From positions 1 to 64,000 of the forward strand of contig JAJTCH010000005.1 of NCBI GenBank assembly GCA_021323225.1: 64,000 nucleotides of DNA. The letters run 5' to 3'. Both the position numbers and the translations under genes were made by a program. The notes beneath the pieces were generated by a model that saw only the letters and a program-made list of their open reading frames with translations, was not told the origin of the DNA and ran no database searches. Every line of letters starts with the position of its first letter. The stretch's first letter is position 1. This stretch comes from Rickettsiaceae bacterium. GTDB lineage: Bacteria > Pseudomonadota > Alphaproteobacteria > Rickettsiales > UBA1997. This document shows, in pieces, positions 31,107-41,132 of the stretch.

Positions 31107-33104
31107 TTAGTGTCCTCCTCTTCGAGTTTTTCTCTCATTTTTTACTGCTGTTGCAGTATTTGCTGCTACAGAACTAGATGGTATTTGCTCTTTTATTCCC
31201 TCTTTCCGTTCAAAACTCACAACATTTTTATTTCCTCCAAAATCTCTTGCTGCCAGCTCAAGAGCTCCATAGCCGTCTTTATCGTGTATAGTCACATCTA
31301 TTCTGCCGGAATTTAAAATCATTTCTACTAGAAGTCCTGCTTTAGAGGTTACTGCATAATGTAATATAGTCTTTCCGTCATTATCTTGGACGTTGAAATC
31401 TGTTTTATCAAATAGTAAGCCAATTATTTTCCCACTCTTGTTCTTCAATGTTAAATGCATGGCTGTGCAACCATCTTTATCTTGTTCGTTAACATTTATT
31501 GCGGATTTAAGAAGTTCTTGACCGATATCAATATTATTTGACATTGCCACAAGATGTAATGCTGTGCGTCCCATCTCGTCCTTGATATTGACATCTGCGT
31601 TGTTTGATAACAATAATTGCAATGTTTCTTGGTCTGAACATTTTGTTGCTAAATGTAAAGATGTGTGACCATTTTTATCTTGCTCATTAATATTTGCTCC
31701 AGCTTTTAGAAGTTTTTGAATTACTTCATCATCACCATTCATTACTGCATAATGTAATGCTGTATGGCCTCTCTCATTTTTGATGCCAACATCTGCTTTT
31801 TCTTTTAATAGCAAATCTACTATTTCTATCTGCCGAGCCTCTACTGCTAAATGTAGGGCTGTACAACCATCTTTATTTTTGTGGTTAATACCCGCTTCGA
31901 ATTTGAGAAGCGCTCTAACAACTTCAGTTCTGCCCCATGTTGCTGCAAGCTGTAAAGGTGTTTGCCCGTTCTCGTTTTCAATATCAACATTAGCTCCAGC
32001 TTTTATTAATAAATCTGCTATATTTTCATGTCCTTCTATTATGGCTCGATGCAAAGCCGTGCCGCCAAAATTGTCTGGCTCATTAAGATCAATGGAATTA
32101 ATAATTTCTGACTTGAGAAACGCTTTTACTGCTTCGACATTGCCGGACGCTGACGCATAACTTAACACAGCTCTTCCTTGTGTATTTTTAATTCCTGGAT
32201 TTGCGCCTGCTTCTAATAGCGCCCCTATTATTTTTTGATGTCTATTTGCTGTTGCAAGACTAAGAGCTGTAAAGCCCAAGTCATCTGTAGAATCAATATG
32301 TTCTTTATCTGTTTGTAGTAAAAAATCTAATATTGCTGCATTCCCCTTTTGTGCCGCTAAGTGCAGAGCTGTGCGACCTTTTTCATCCTTGAAATTTAGG
32401 TTAAATTGGCCTGGGATAGCTTCCAACATTAGATCAACCATCTCATTATTGCCGGCGGCTATATCTTTCAGCAATTCTTGTTTATAAATAATATCATCAG
32501 TCTCAAATCCATGTTGCTGAAATATATCCAACATTCCTGATTTTTTAGCGGCAAAAAGCAGTTTTACTTTAGCGCGATTTACTCCTGATTTTTCTTTTGG
32601 ATTTGAAATTTTCCCAAAACATCTTTCACTAACACCTTGTTTAATCAACCATTCCAGCATTTCCGGTTTATTGGCTTCCATTGCTGCTATGAGTGTTTTC
32701 TCATTAGCAAGAAGATCATAGAAATGTCCATCAAGAGGATGGCTTTCCATTAAAGATTGGATCGTTGCTATATCACCATTTCTTACTGCATTATTTATGC
32801 TTTCTGTAACTTCTTGATATTGGGTTATTTCAACTTTTTCTTCCTCAGGATCTGGCGTTTCTTTGTCCTGTGGCTTTATTATTTTGCATCCGCTCTTTTT
32901 TAAGATTTTTAATCTTTTTTTTAATCCTAGATTCATTTTTAAAGAAGTGCATCCGGATAGCTTGAGGACCCTTAAACTTATTGGCAAGTTTGTCAGAGAC
33001 TTAAGGGAGTCGCATCCAGATAAATCAAGCTCTTCAAGACCGGCAGGAAATTCAATTGCTATTTTGCCGTCAGCAATATCGTTATTGGTTAGTTTAAGTT
33101 TCAT
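31107..33104 (-). CDS. Leucine-rich and ankyrin-repeat protein, candidate secreted effector
   Basis: 665 residues with no signal peptide. Residues 1-75 hold two or three short leucine-rich units (GLEELDLSGCDSLKSL, SLRVLKLSGCTSLK). Residues 80-240 are helical and divergent. From about 240 to 615 there are roughly 12 ankyrin repeats of 33 residues with the G-TALHLA and LL-AGA-VN patterns. The C-terminal tail is Ser/Ala-rich and ends in the basic KNERKTRRGGH. Such proteins in intracellular bacteria bind host proteins and are often type IV effectors, and the basic C-terminus fits but does not prove that. The gene has intergenic space on both sides. Confidence 0.9.
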   Translation of the reverse strand: MKLKLTNNDIADGKIAIEFPAGLEELDLSGCDSLKSLTNLPISLRVLKLSGCTSLKMNLGLKKRLKILKKSGCKIIKPQDKETPDPEEEKVEITQYQEVTESINNAVRNGDIATIQSLMESHPLDGHFYDLLANEKTLIAAMEANKPEMLEWLIKQGVSERCFGKISNPKEKSGVNRAKVKLLFAAKKSGMLDIFQQHGFETDDIIYKQELLKDIAAGNNEMVDLMLEAIPGQFNLNFKDEKGRTALHLAAQKGNAAILDFLLQTDKEHIDSTDDLGFTALSLATANRHQKIIGALLEAGANPGIKNTQGRAVLSYASASGNVEAVKAFLKSEIINSIDLNEPDNFGGTALHRAIIEGHENIADLLIKAGANVDIENENGQTPLQLAATWGRTEVVRALLKFEAGINHKNKDGCTALHLAVEARQIEIVDLLLKEKADVGIKNERGHTALHYAVMNGDDEVIQKLLKAGANINEQDKNGHTSLHLATKCSDQETLQLLLSNNADVNIKDEMGRTALHLVAMSNNIDIGQELLKSAINVNEQDKDGCTAMHLTLKNKSGKIIGLLFDKTDFNVQDNDGKTILHYAVTSKAGLLVEMILNSGRIDVTIHDKDGYGALELAARDFGGNKNVVSFERKEGIKEQIPSSSVAANTATAVKNERKTRRGGH

Positions 33105-33215
33105 AAATTTTAAAAAAATACTGGGTAGTAAGATTAGTGATGGTCGGGATTAAAAGAGTAAAGAAATAATGAGGGAGGGCATTAGATGAAAGACAGAAAG
33201 GATAATAAATTAAAA

Positions 33216-35015
33216 TTAAACCATCAGTTTTTGCACTTCTAGCATCACATCTTTTCCAATTGGAGCCGCAGCCTGGGAGCCTGCGCCGCCGTGTTCCACC
33301 ACCACTGAAACTGAATATTTTGGATTGCCAACTGGTGCCGCACCGATAAAAATTGCGTGGTTTTGGTTGGTGGCTGCTTCTTCGCTGGACATCTCATCTT
33401 CTCTTTTAGAAATTACTTGCGAAGTTCCAGTTTTGCCGGCCATTTCAAAACCTTTAATATCAATTCTCTTGCCATAGGCCGTCCCGCCTGGTTCATTCAC
33501 TACTCTTCTCATTCCATCAAAAACCAGATCGATATGTTTTTTATCGGCAATTGGTTGGTCTTTTAAATTGTCATATTGGCTATGGATATTTTTATTCTTT
33601 ACCAAATATGGTTTGATAGGAACGCCGCCATTGGCAATTCTGGCGGTAACAATTGCCATTTGTAGTGGGCTTGCCAGTAAGAAACCTTGGCCGATCGCGG
33701 TGTTGAGTGTGTCGCCGCCAACCCATGGTTGTTTAAAAACTTTTCTTTTCCATTCGTCAGACGGAACATTGCCGGATCTAACGCCAAATAAACTGACATC
33801 AAAATATTCGCCATAGCCGAATCTTTTGGCAACTTCAGTGATTCTTTCTATGCCAATTTTGTTCGCGGTGTCGAAGAAAAAAGTATTGCAGGAATGTTTG
33901 ATACCGTCAGACATATCCATTTGTCCATGACCCTTTTTTTCCCAGCAGTGAAAAACCCTTCTACCTAATTTGTAAGTGCCATTACAAAACACGGTGCGTT
34001 TAGGGCTAACACCGGCTTCCAGAGCTGCAATTGCGACCATCAATTTAAAGGTAGAGCCCGGAGGGTAGGTGGCGGAAATTGGTTTATGATTTAGAGGTTT
34101 TTTTGGATCTTGCATCAGTTCTTGCCAATATTCCCTGCTAATTCCTTCGACAAATTTATTGGGGTCGAAAGACGGGCTGGAAACCATGGCAAGAATCTCG
34201 CCATTTTTAACATTCATCACTACAACTGAAGCAACCAAGCCTTTAATTCGTTTAGCGATAAATTCCTGCAATCTGGAATCAATGGTTAAAGTGATTTTGC
34301 TGCCCTCAACACTTTCTTTTTTGGAAAGGGTGCGAATTGGAATGCCAAAGGCGTTGACTTCGACATATTTAGTGCCGAATTTTCCACGCAACATTTCTTC
34401 AAAACTTCTTTCAATGCCGCTTTTGCCGATTCTAAAATCCGGGTGTAAAAACAGGTTTTGGTCTTGCCCGATTCCCTCTTTTTCTGAGGGTAATGACACA
34501 TAGCCAACCACATGGGCGGTTTCAAAAGGCATGGTGTAAGTTCTAAGAGTGCCAACTTCAATGGCGATGCCGTTTAGCTTGTGATAATTTGCTTCAATGC
34601 GCGATACATCGTCCCATGATAAATTATCCATGAGCGAAACCATGCTTTTGCGGCGGGAATTTTTGATGCGGTTAAAAATTATTTCCTGGGCTTCTTTGGA
34701 AAGGGCAAGAATTTCAGTCAAATTCTCAATATTTTTTTCAACATTAGCCTTGCTTTCGGTATATAAAAACAGTCGGTAATTATGGCGGTTGCTGGTTAGC
34801 GGTGTGGCATTTCGATCCATAATCACACCTCTTGGTGCTGGCGATATTAGTGGACGGATGCGGTTGTTATCTGACTTGGTGGAATATTCCTCATATTTAA
34901 GGATTTGCAGATAGCCGAGTTTAGCAACTAAAGCTGATATAAGCCCAGCCTGGGCGCTGCCTACAATGAAAGTCCTTCGATTGAATAATTTGTTTTTTCT
35001 AAAATCTTTAAGCAC
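33216..35015 (-). CDS. mrdA: Penicillin-binding protein 2
   Basis: Transpeptidase of the elongation machinery that cross-links side-wall peptidoglycan. The 599 residues have one N-terminal membrane segment (about 16-34), a dimerisation domain and the transpeptidase motifs STFK (S321), SCN in HSCNTFFFD and KTGTS in MAGKTGTSQV. Its start overlaps the 3' end of mreD by 8 bases, the usual mreD-mrdA order. rodA and mreBC are not in the window. Confidence 0.95.
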   Translation of the reverse strand: MLKDFRKNKLFNRRTFIVGSAQAGLISALVAKLGYLQILKYEEYSTKSDNNRIRPLISPAPRGVIMDRNATPLTSNRHNYRLFLYTESKANVEKNIENLTEILALSKEAQEIIFNRIKNSRRKSMVSLMDNLSWDDVSRIEANYHKLNGIAIEVGTLRTYTMPFETAHVVGYVSLPSEKEGIGQDQNLFLHPDFRIGKSGIERSFEEMLRGKFGTKYVEVNAFGIPIRTLSKKESVEGSKITLTIDSRLQEFIAKRIKGLVASVVVMNVKNGEILAMVSSPSFDPNKFVEGISREYWQELMQDPKKPLNHKPISATYPPGSTFKLMVAIAALEAGVSPKRTVFCNGTYKLGRRVFHCWEKKGHGQMDMSDGIKHSCNTFFFDTANKIGIERITEVAKRFGYGEYFDVSLFGVRSGNVPSDEWKRKVFKQPWVGGDTLNTAIGQGFLLASPLQMAIVTARIANGGVPIKPYLVKNKNIHSQYDNLKDQPIADKKHIDLVFDGMRRVVNEPGGTAYGKRIDIKGFEMAGKTGTSQVISKREDEMSSEEAATNQNHAIFIGAAPVGNPKYSVSVVVEHGGAGSQAAAPIGKDVMLEVQKLMV

Positions 35016-35505
35016 CGCTCAGTAATTTTCTGTCTAAATAACCAAAGAATTTATGCATAAAAACATAGATAGTGGAAGTAATAATTAGCTGAATCAGCGG
35101 AGTGATGATGTTGTAAGCTTGAAGATTATAAATTGAAAGAAACAGCCATTTCAAAGACAAGATGCAAAAGACAAAAGCGATGAACTGCCCAAAAATACGC
35201 TGAAAGCTTTCATCAATTATTGTGTGCTGGTTAAAAGCGTTAAAAGATTTAACGGCGATAATGTAAGAAAGGGCGGTAATGCCAAGAGGAAAGCCATTTA
35301 TGGCGTCACTGATCATGCCAAGCAAAAACAAGAACCAGACTGCAAAAATTTGAGGACGAAGGATTGCAAAATAATAGATGATCATCACATCAAAAAGCGG
35401 CAAAAAATCCGCCACATATTCAATTTTGATGTTCGATAAATTGAGCATCGCAAGCAGAATAGCAATTATCTGTAAGGCAAAAATATTCCTCGGACTTACG
35501 ACCAT
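35008..35505 (-). CDS. mreD: Rod shape-determining protein MreD
   Basis: The 165-residue membrane protein has five to six hydrophobic segments and the family-like stretch FLLGMISDAINGFPLGITALSYII. It is recognised mainly by size, topology and its position directly before mrdA, and works in the elongasome. Its upstream neighbour tyrS is divergent. Confidence 0.85.
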   Translation of the reverse strand: MVVSPRNIFALQIIAILLAMLNLSNIKIEYVADFLPLFDVMIIYYFAILRPQIFAVWFLFLLGMISDAINGFPLGITALSYIIAVKSFNAFNQHTIIDESFQRIFGQFIAFVFCILSLKWLFLSIYNLQAYNIITPLIQLIITSTIYVFMHKFFGYLDRKLLSGA

Positions 35506-35590
35506 TTACTGATATGAAAATTGATTTATTAACTTGCCTCGATATGCTGAAGAGCGGCAGAATCTCTAATTAAAACCACCAAAAATAACA

Positions 35591-36859
35591 ATGCAACAAT
35601 TCCAGTCACAATTTTTACAGCAACTAAAAGCTCGTGGTTTTATTAGCCAAGTCACCCACGAAGAAGAATTGGATAAATTACTTCAAGAACAAAAAATTTC
35701 TGCCTATATCGGTTTTGATTGTACGGCAAAATCGCTGCATGTTGGCAGTTTGATGCAAATCATGATTTTGCAAATTTTGCAACAATGCGGCCACCAGCCA
35801 ATTGTTTTGCTTGGTGGGGGGACTACAAAAATTGGCGATCCTTCCGGCAAAGATGATGCAAGACAACTTTTGAATGAAGAAAAAATCTCTGAAAATTTGC
35901 GCGGCATTGAGGCAACAATAAAAAAATTTGATTTGAGTTTGAGCAATTCTTCTCTGCCCGCTTTCAAATTTGTTAATAATGATGATTGGTTGAAAGACTT
36001 AAAATATATCGACTTTTTGCGTGACATCGGCAGGCATTTTTCCGTCAATAAAATGCTCACTTTCGATTCGGTGAAGTTGCGTCTTGACCGTCAGCAGCCA
36101 CTTAGTTTTATCGAATTCAATTACATGATTTTGCAGAGCTATGATTTTTATGAGCTAAATAAAAACCATAATTGCGTTTTGCAAATTGGCGGTTCTGACC
36201 AATGGGGCAATATTGTTAATGGCGTAGATTTGACTAGAAAAATTGCTGCCACCAAAAATAAAGTCTCGGAGGTTTTTGGTTTAACTACGCCTTTGCTTAC
36301 AACTTCAGACGGTAAAAAAATGGGCAAAACGGCAGATGGTGCGGTTTGGCTTGATGCGCAAATGCTAAATCCTTTTGATTATTTCCAATATTTTAGAAAT
36401 GTTGACGATGCTGATGTATCTAGATTTTTGCAGTTTTTTACCCACCAAACTCTAGAAAAAATTGCTGAAATTGAGAAAGAAGAAATCAATCACCAAAAAG
36501 AAATTTTAGCCTTTGAAGCAACAAAAATTTGCCATGGAGAACAGGCTGCAAATGATGCGTTGCAAAGAGCAAAATCTATTTTTAGCGGCAATGTTGATGT
36601 CAATTTACTACCGGAAAAATCTATAAAATTTAGCGAAGAAGAAATTAAGTCGGGCAAAAAATTGACAGAAATTTTGCGCGAAACCGGTTTGTGTGAATCC
36701 GGCGGAGAAGCCAAAAGACTGATCAAGGGTGGCGGAGTAAAATTGGATGATGCGCCGGTTATTGACGAAAATTTATTGATAAAATTTGATGAAGAAAAAC
36801 CATTTTTTAAAATTGCCTTAGGCAAGAAAAAATTTTTTAAAATTACCATTAATAGTTAG
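35591..36859 (+). CDS. tyrS: Tyrosine-tRNA ligase
   Basis: Class I synthetase. In the 422 residues the signature regions are YIGFDCTAKSLHVGSL (HIGH-like), the Tyr-binding YMILQSYDF and IGGSDQWGNIVNG, and KMGKT (KMSKS-like). A C-terminal S4 RNA-binding domain covers about 345-420 (SGGEAKRLIKGGGVKLDD). Its stop codon is immediately followed by the ygfZ start (TAGATG). Confidence 0.96.
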   Translation: MQQFQSQFLQQLKARGFISQVTHEEELDKLLQEQKISAYIGFDCTAKSLHVGSLMQIMILQILQQCGHQPIVLLGGGTTKIGDPSGKDDARQLLNEEKISENLRGIEATIKKFDLSLSNSSLPAFKFVNNDDWLKDLKYIDFLRDIGRHFSVNKMLTFDSVKLRLDRQQPLSFIEFNYMILQSYDFYELNKNHNCVLQIGGSDQWGNIVNGVDLTRKIAATKNKVSEVFGLTTPLLTTSDGKKMGKTADGAVWLDAQMLNPFDYFQYFRNVDDADVSRFLQFFTHQTLEKIAEIEKEEINHQKEILAFEATKICHGEQAANDALQRAKSIFSGNVDVNLLPEKSIKFSEEEIKSGKKLTEILRETGLCESGGEAKRLIKGGGVKLDDAPVIDENLLIKFDEEKPFFKIALGKKKFFKITINS

Positions 36860-37675
36860 ATGATTAGTAATCCTATAATTCTTCAAAACCGTTCGGTCAT
36901 TTCTGTCTCAGGAGAAGATAAGTCTGCTTTTTTGCAAGGTTTGATAACTAACGACATCAACAAGGCTAAAGAAGATCGGGCAATTTATGCTTTGATGCTA
37001 AGTCCGGTTGGAAAATTTTTATATGATTTTTTTATTCTAAGAAGAGATGAAAAATTTCTGCTTGATTGCAGTAAAGAAAGGGTGGATGAAATTGTCCAAA
37101 AACTTTCTTTTTATAAATTGAGATCAAAAGTTGAAATTAAAAAAGAACCTGATTTATCAGTGATTGTTAGCACAAAGAATGAGCCATCACTACCATATTT
37201 TGTTGACCCAAGAAATAGCAAAATGGGTTATCGCGCTTTTGTCGAGGTTAATAAAAATTTTGTGGCAAATGATGAAAAATATAATCTTCTTCGCTTGGCT
37301 TTAAAAATTCCTGATGATTCTGATATGGGTTTTGACAAGTCATTTCCTCTCGAGTTTGGCTTTGATGATTTAAACGCCATTGATTATCAAAAAGGCTGCT
37401 ATATCGGCCAGGAAGTTACCGCTAGAACGCATTACAAAGGCGTGATCCGCAAAAAAGTTTTTTTGGTAGAAATTCTTGATTGCAAAATTATAGGAAAATT
37501 TTCTGAGATTATTTTTGAAGATAAAAAAATCGGTGAGATTTTATCTTCAATCCTATATCATAATCAAATGCTGGCTCTCGCTTTGATTAAGAATATTGAT
37601 AATGACGGCAAAGAGATTGGTATTGAAAAATTAGGGCTAGTGGTTGAAGGTAATGATATCAAAGTGATTTACTAA
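36860..37675 (+). CDS. ygfZ: YgfZ/CAF17-like Fe-S cluster protein
   Basis: Folate-binding protein of the GcvT fold that helps repair or assemble certain 4Fe-4S enzymes. The 271 residues have the N-terminal VISVSGEDKSAFLQGLITNDI and the diagnostic KGCYIGQEVTAR motif with its conserved Cys. It directly follows tyrS with no spacer and is probably translationally coupled. The Fe-S enzyme BioB in this window may be a client, but that is a guess. Confidence 0.93.
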   Translation: MISNPIILQNRSVISVSGEDKSAFLQGLITNDINKAKEDRAIYALMLSPVGKFLYDFFILRRDEKFLLDCSKERVDEIVQKLSFYKLRSKVEIKKEPDLSVIVSTKNEPSLPYFVDPRNSKMGYRAFVEVNKNFVANDEKYNLLRLALKIPDDSDMGFDKSFPLEFGFDDLNAIDYQKGCYIGQEVTARTHYKGVIRKKVFLVEILDCKIIGKFSEIIFEDKKIGEILSSILYHNQMLALALIKNIDNDGKEIGIEKLGLVVEGNDIKVIY

Positions 37676-37707
37676 TCTGAATTGCCTAATAACTTTGAGG
37701 TTGTCCC

Positions 37708-39162
37708 ATGTCCAAATCTTCTCTAGTACAGCCTGTTTCGGCAAATCCTAGAATATTATCAATTATCGGTGCCGGAGATATCGGCAAGAGTGTTTTAGAT
37801 GCTATTTTGAGGATATTTCCTAGAGACGAGGCAATGAAAGTAATCTTGCTAAATCGTAACCAAGAAAAAGCGCAAGTTGCTTATTTAGAGGCAGCATTAA
37901 ATGAACAGCATTTTACCCAAAGCGTTAGAAATCGTGGTCCTAATATAGAATTTAAGGCAACCTCCAATCCTCAGGATTTAAAAGATTCAGAATTAATAAT
38001 TTTTACTGCAGGAATTAGTGCTACAACTTTAGGTTCTTCCAATAGAGAATTTGCTCTTCCCTTCGTATATAGGATGATCATTGATTATGCTAAACTGATC
38101 AAAGAATATGCGCCTAGTTCTTCAATTTTTATAATCACCAATCCTTCCGATATAGCAACTTTGATAATACAGCGTGGTACTGGTTTTGCGCCGGATAGAG
38201 TCGTGGGTTTTGGCTGCGAACTTGACGCTCGAAGATTTTTAAGAGCATTAAGAGAGGAGTTGGAGAATGTTGGTATATTTCCAAAAACTCTGGATGCTGA
38301 TGTTATAGGCGGCCATTCTGAGGATAAAATGATTGTTCCTCAAAATAGCATAATCATAGATGGGGTTAAGTTAGTGGATTTTAAGCTGCAACATCCAGAT
38401 CAAGAAAGCCAAATCGATTTAGCATTAAAAAATGCTGATAATTCAATGAGAAAAGAAGGTTTTAGGATAGTTAAAAGCGGTGGTAAGGCTCATATTGCTC
38501 CGGCCATTTCTCTTGCTGTTGCTTCGAGGTCATTTATGTTTGGCCCAGAATATTCTATGACTGGTGCGCAAGTTTTGACAAATGAAAGACAGTGTTTTGG
38601 GATAGATAGCTCTTGTGTTAGCGTTCCTATTATTATTGGTAAGAAAAAAGTTGAATTGGACCGAGACAAATATCAACTTAACTGTGGGGAATCTAGTGAG
38701 TTAAGATCTGTCTCCGAAAAACATCAAACTTTATTTAATAATATAAAACTTATGAGCGACGAATTTTTAAAAAGAATTGAAAATGGAAGGAAAGAAATGG
38801 AGGAAGCAAAAGAGAGGATGGATCTAGCGCAGCAGACCTATTTAAAGGGTTTGGCAAATATGCAGAAACGATTCGATAAAATCACAAGAATGATGTTTAA
38901 ATTAGAGAGTGGAAGTGGAAATTCTGGATATAGTAAGTTAAGGCTCAGGCTCAAACCAGCAATTATTGATAGTACTTCAGAAAAAGGGGATAGAATATCT
39001 CTATTGCAAGACACGGCTGAATATTTAAAGGATGCCGCCGGAATTGAATGCGATATAAACGAAGAGGAAGAATCTTTATTGCTTCCAGGAAGTCAGGTAT
39101 CAATAAGAATGTTAGAAAAAATTGGTCTAACCAAATCAGCAATTACTAGATCCAAACTTTAA
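37708..39162 (+). CDS. Malate/lactate dehydrogenase-like protein with C-terminal coiled-coil extension
   Basis: 484 residues. Residues 15-330 follow the lactate/malate dehydrogenase fold: NAD motif IIGAGDIGKS (19-28), TAGIS (100-104), NPSD (145-148), ELDARRF with the active-site Asp (D173) and substrate Arg (R176), and GGHSEDK with the catalytic His (H203). In the substrate loop one Arg (R113) is kept, but the position of the first loop Arg seems replaced by Ala-Thr-Thr. Residues 330-400 are charged and likely coiled coil, and 400-484 form a further unknown domain. Ordinary family members have about 310-330 residues. The substrate is unknown. The gene lies 14 bases before a sensor kinase gene on the same strand. 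Confidence 0.8.
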   Translation: MSKSSLVQPVSANPRILSIIGAGDIGKSVLDAILRIFPRDEAMKVILLNRNQEKAQVAYLEAALNEQHFTQSVRNRGPNIEFKATSNPQDLKDSELIIFTAGISATTLGSSNREFALPFVYRMIIDYAKLIKEYAPSSSIFIITNPSDIATLIIQRGTGFAPDRVVGFGCELDARRFLRALREELENVGIFPKTLDADVIGGHSEDKMIVPQNSIIIDGVKLVDFKLQHPDQESQIDLALKNADNSMRKEGFRIVKSGGKAHIAPAISLAVASRSFMFGPEYSMTGAQVLTNERQCFGIDSSCVSVPIIIGKKKVELDRDKYQLNCGESSELRSVSEKHQTLFNNIKLMSDEFLKRIENGRKEMEEAKERMDLAQQTYLKGLANMQKRFDKITRMMFKLESGSGNSGYSKLRLRLKPAIIDSTSEKGDRISLLQDTAEYLKDAAGIECDINEEEESLLLPGSQVSIRMLEKIGLTKSAITRSKL

Positions 39163-39176
39163 TAGCAAAAATCGTT

Positions 39177-41045
39177 ATGTCCTTGTCCAAAAAATTGGCT
39201 TTATATTTTCTAATCATTTCATTCTTCATATTTTCCTATCTGCTTTACACTTTTATCAAAGATAGTTCATTAGAAAGAAAGCGGGTTTTTTCGGATTTGG
39301 TGGTTGAGGCTTCTTTTGTGAGCAAGATATTTGATGATTCTGCAAAATATACGAGCATGGTTTTGGGTGAGATGATAAATGACATCAGCCGCAATCCCCA
39401 AGATAAGAACTATGTCAGCAAAGTTCTAAAATCATTTAGCATTTTGCACGACAACCGAATAAAGGACATACTTTCAATTAGTATGTTTTCTTGGGTTGAT
39501 AAAACTGATATGTTGGTGGTCAATAGCGAAGTTGGTGTTTTGAATAAAAAGCTGGATGTATCAGATCGTGACTATTTAAAATTTACCAAAGAACAGCCGG
39601 ATAAATTATTTTTCGGTAAACCAACCCTAGGGGCGGTGAGTAGGCAATATATTATTCCGGTTGGCATGGGATTGGTTGATACAAAAAACCAATATCAGGG
39701 CTCAATTGTTACGGGTCTTAATATCGAAAATATTCATCAAAAATTTTTAAAAGGAAGAATTCTGCCTGGGTCAAATTTACAAATTGTTTATGGAAATGAG
39801 ATCAACGTAATCAAGAATTCTCTGGATTTAGATGGCAAATATTTAGCAAAAATAAATTTAGAAGATCCTGGAATTCAAGTCCTAAGACAGTCCTCAATAT
39901 TTGTTTCATCGCCAACAACAATCTATCAAAGAATTCCCGGTACTCCATATGGGGTGGTGGTGAATATTAATAACATCAACCAGCTTGAAATTAGAAAAAA
40001 TCATTTGGTGGAATTTCTTGCCATATTTTTAGTTTTTGCGGTTTTGATTTATTTTTTGAGAAGAGATTTTATCAAGCCAATTTTAAGATTATCACAAGAG
40101 GCTAGGTCAGTCAGCCTTGGTAATACTGACATTAATCTTCCAAAGTCAAATATTGCGGAGATTAACCAGTTATCAAGTTCCATTCTTTCCATCAAACAAT
40201 TTATTCTTAGTGAGCGTTCCTTGAAAGAGAAGCTGGAAATTGCCAAGCGCCGCCTTGATCTTTCTAACCAGAAACTTCAGAATCTTTTAAAGACAGCTTC
40301 TCATGATCTTCGCAATTATATCGGTGGAGTTGCTGGATTATCGCAAGTGATGATTGGAGATAGTGATAAGCTGATTGAGAAATTGGGAGCCGAAGACAAA
40401 GAAAATTTGGAAAATATCCAAAAACACAACAAAGAGCAGGTCTTTATAGATGCACTTAAAGATAATAATGAATATTTGAAAATGATCATCAACCAATCTG
40501 ATCAGTTGATGAAATTCGTGAAAGATTTACTGGAGATTGACCGAGATAATTTCGAAACACTCAATGTAAATAACGGTTATTGTAATGTAGCAGAGGTTAT
40601 AGAAGAACTTGTGGTGCTTGGCGCTGCCTTTGCAAGTGACCAAGAAGTGGTTGTTAAATCTGACGTGCAAAAGAAATTGCCGGAGCTAAATTGTGACCGC
40701 AGAAAATTGAGGCAAGTGCTGGATAATTTAATCACCAATGCCGTGAAATATAGCCCAAAAAATAGTGAAGTTAATATCAGCGCCAAGCTCTTGGATTTAG
40801 GGGAAAAATTATGCATCGCTATTGAAGATCGTGGAATTGGAATGACGGAGGAAGAAATTAAAATGGCGCTAAATGGTGATGGAAAAAATATTGATAAATC
40901 AGGATTGGATAAAGAAATTGATTCTCACGGAATTGGCATGATGATTGTCAAAGAAGCGGTTGAAGCAATTGGCGCAGTGATGGAGATTGAATCCGCAAAA
41001 GGTAAGGGCACGACAGTGAAATTGTGGTTTAATGTTGGGTGGTAA
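39177..41045 (+). CDS. Membrane sensor histidine kinase
   Basis: 622 residues: membrane segment 8-26, an extracytoplasmic sensor domain of Cache type (about 30-270, with RDYLKFTKEQ and GKPTLGAVSRQYIIPV), membrane segment 278-294, a HAMP-like linker (295-345), a coiled coil, a HisKA domain with H376 in SHDLRN, and an ATPase domain with the N box LDNLITNAVKYSP, EDRGIGMTEEEI and SHGIGMMIVKEAVE. No receiver domain is attached and no response-regulator gene is adjacent. Cache domains typically bind small organic molecules. Its gene follows the dehydrogenase-like gene by 14 bases, so the two may share a transcript. Confidence 0.92.
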   Translation: MSLSKKLALYFLIISFFIFSYLLYTFIKDSSLERKRVFSDLVVEASFVSKIFDDSAKYTSMVLGEMINDISRNPQDKNYVSKVLKSFSILHDNRIKDILSISMFSWVDKTDMLVVNSEVGVLNKKLDVSDRDYLKFTKEQPDKLFFGKPTLGAVSRQYIIPVGMGLVDTKNQYQGSIVTGLNIENIHQKFLKGRILPGSNLQIVYGNEINVIKNSLDLDGKYLAKINLEDPGIQVLRQSSIFVSSPTTIYQRIPGTPYGVVVNINNINQLEIRKNHLVEFLAIFLVFAVLIYFLRRDFIKPILRLSQEARSVSLGNTDINLPKSNIAEINQLSSSILSIKQFILSERSLKEKLEIAKRRLDLSNQKLQNLLKTASHDLRNYIGGVAGLSQVMIGDSDKLIEKLGAEDKENLENIQKHNKEQVFIDALKDNNEYLKMIINQSDQLMKFVKDLLEIDRDNFETLNVNNGYCNVAEVIEELVVLGAAFASDQEVVVKSDVQKKLPELNCDRRKLRQVLDNLITNAVKYSPKNSEVNISAKLLDLGEKLCIAIEDRGIGMTEEEIKMALNGDGKNIDKSGLDKEIDSHGIGMMIVKEAVEAIGAVMEIESAKGKGTTVKLWFNVGW

Positions 41046-41132
41046 TTTAAAACCATTGGCAGTAATGGTTGTTGTAATGTAATTTAGGTACTTCTGTTAT
41101 GTATAATTTTTGGGCTAACAAATAGTTATAAA

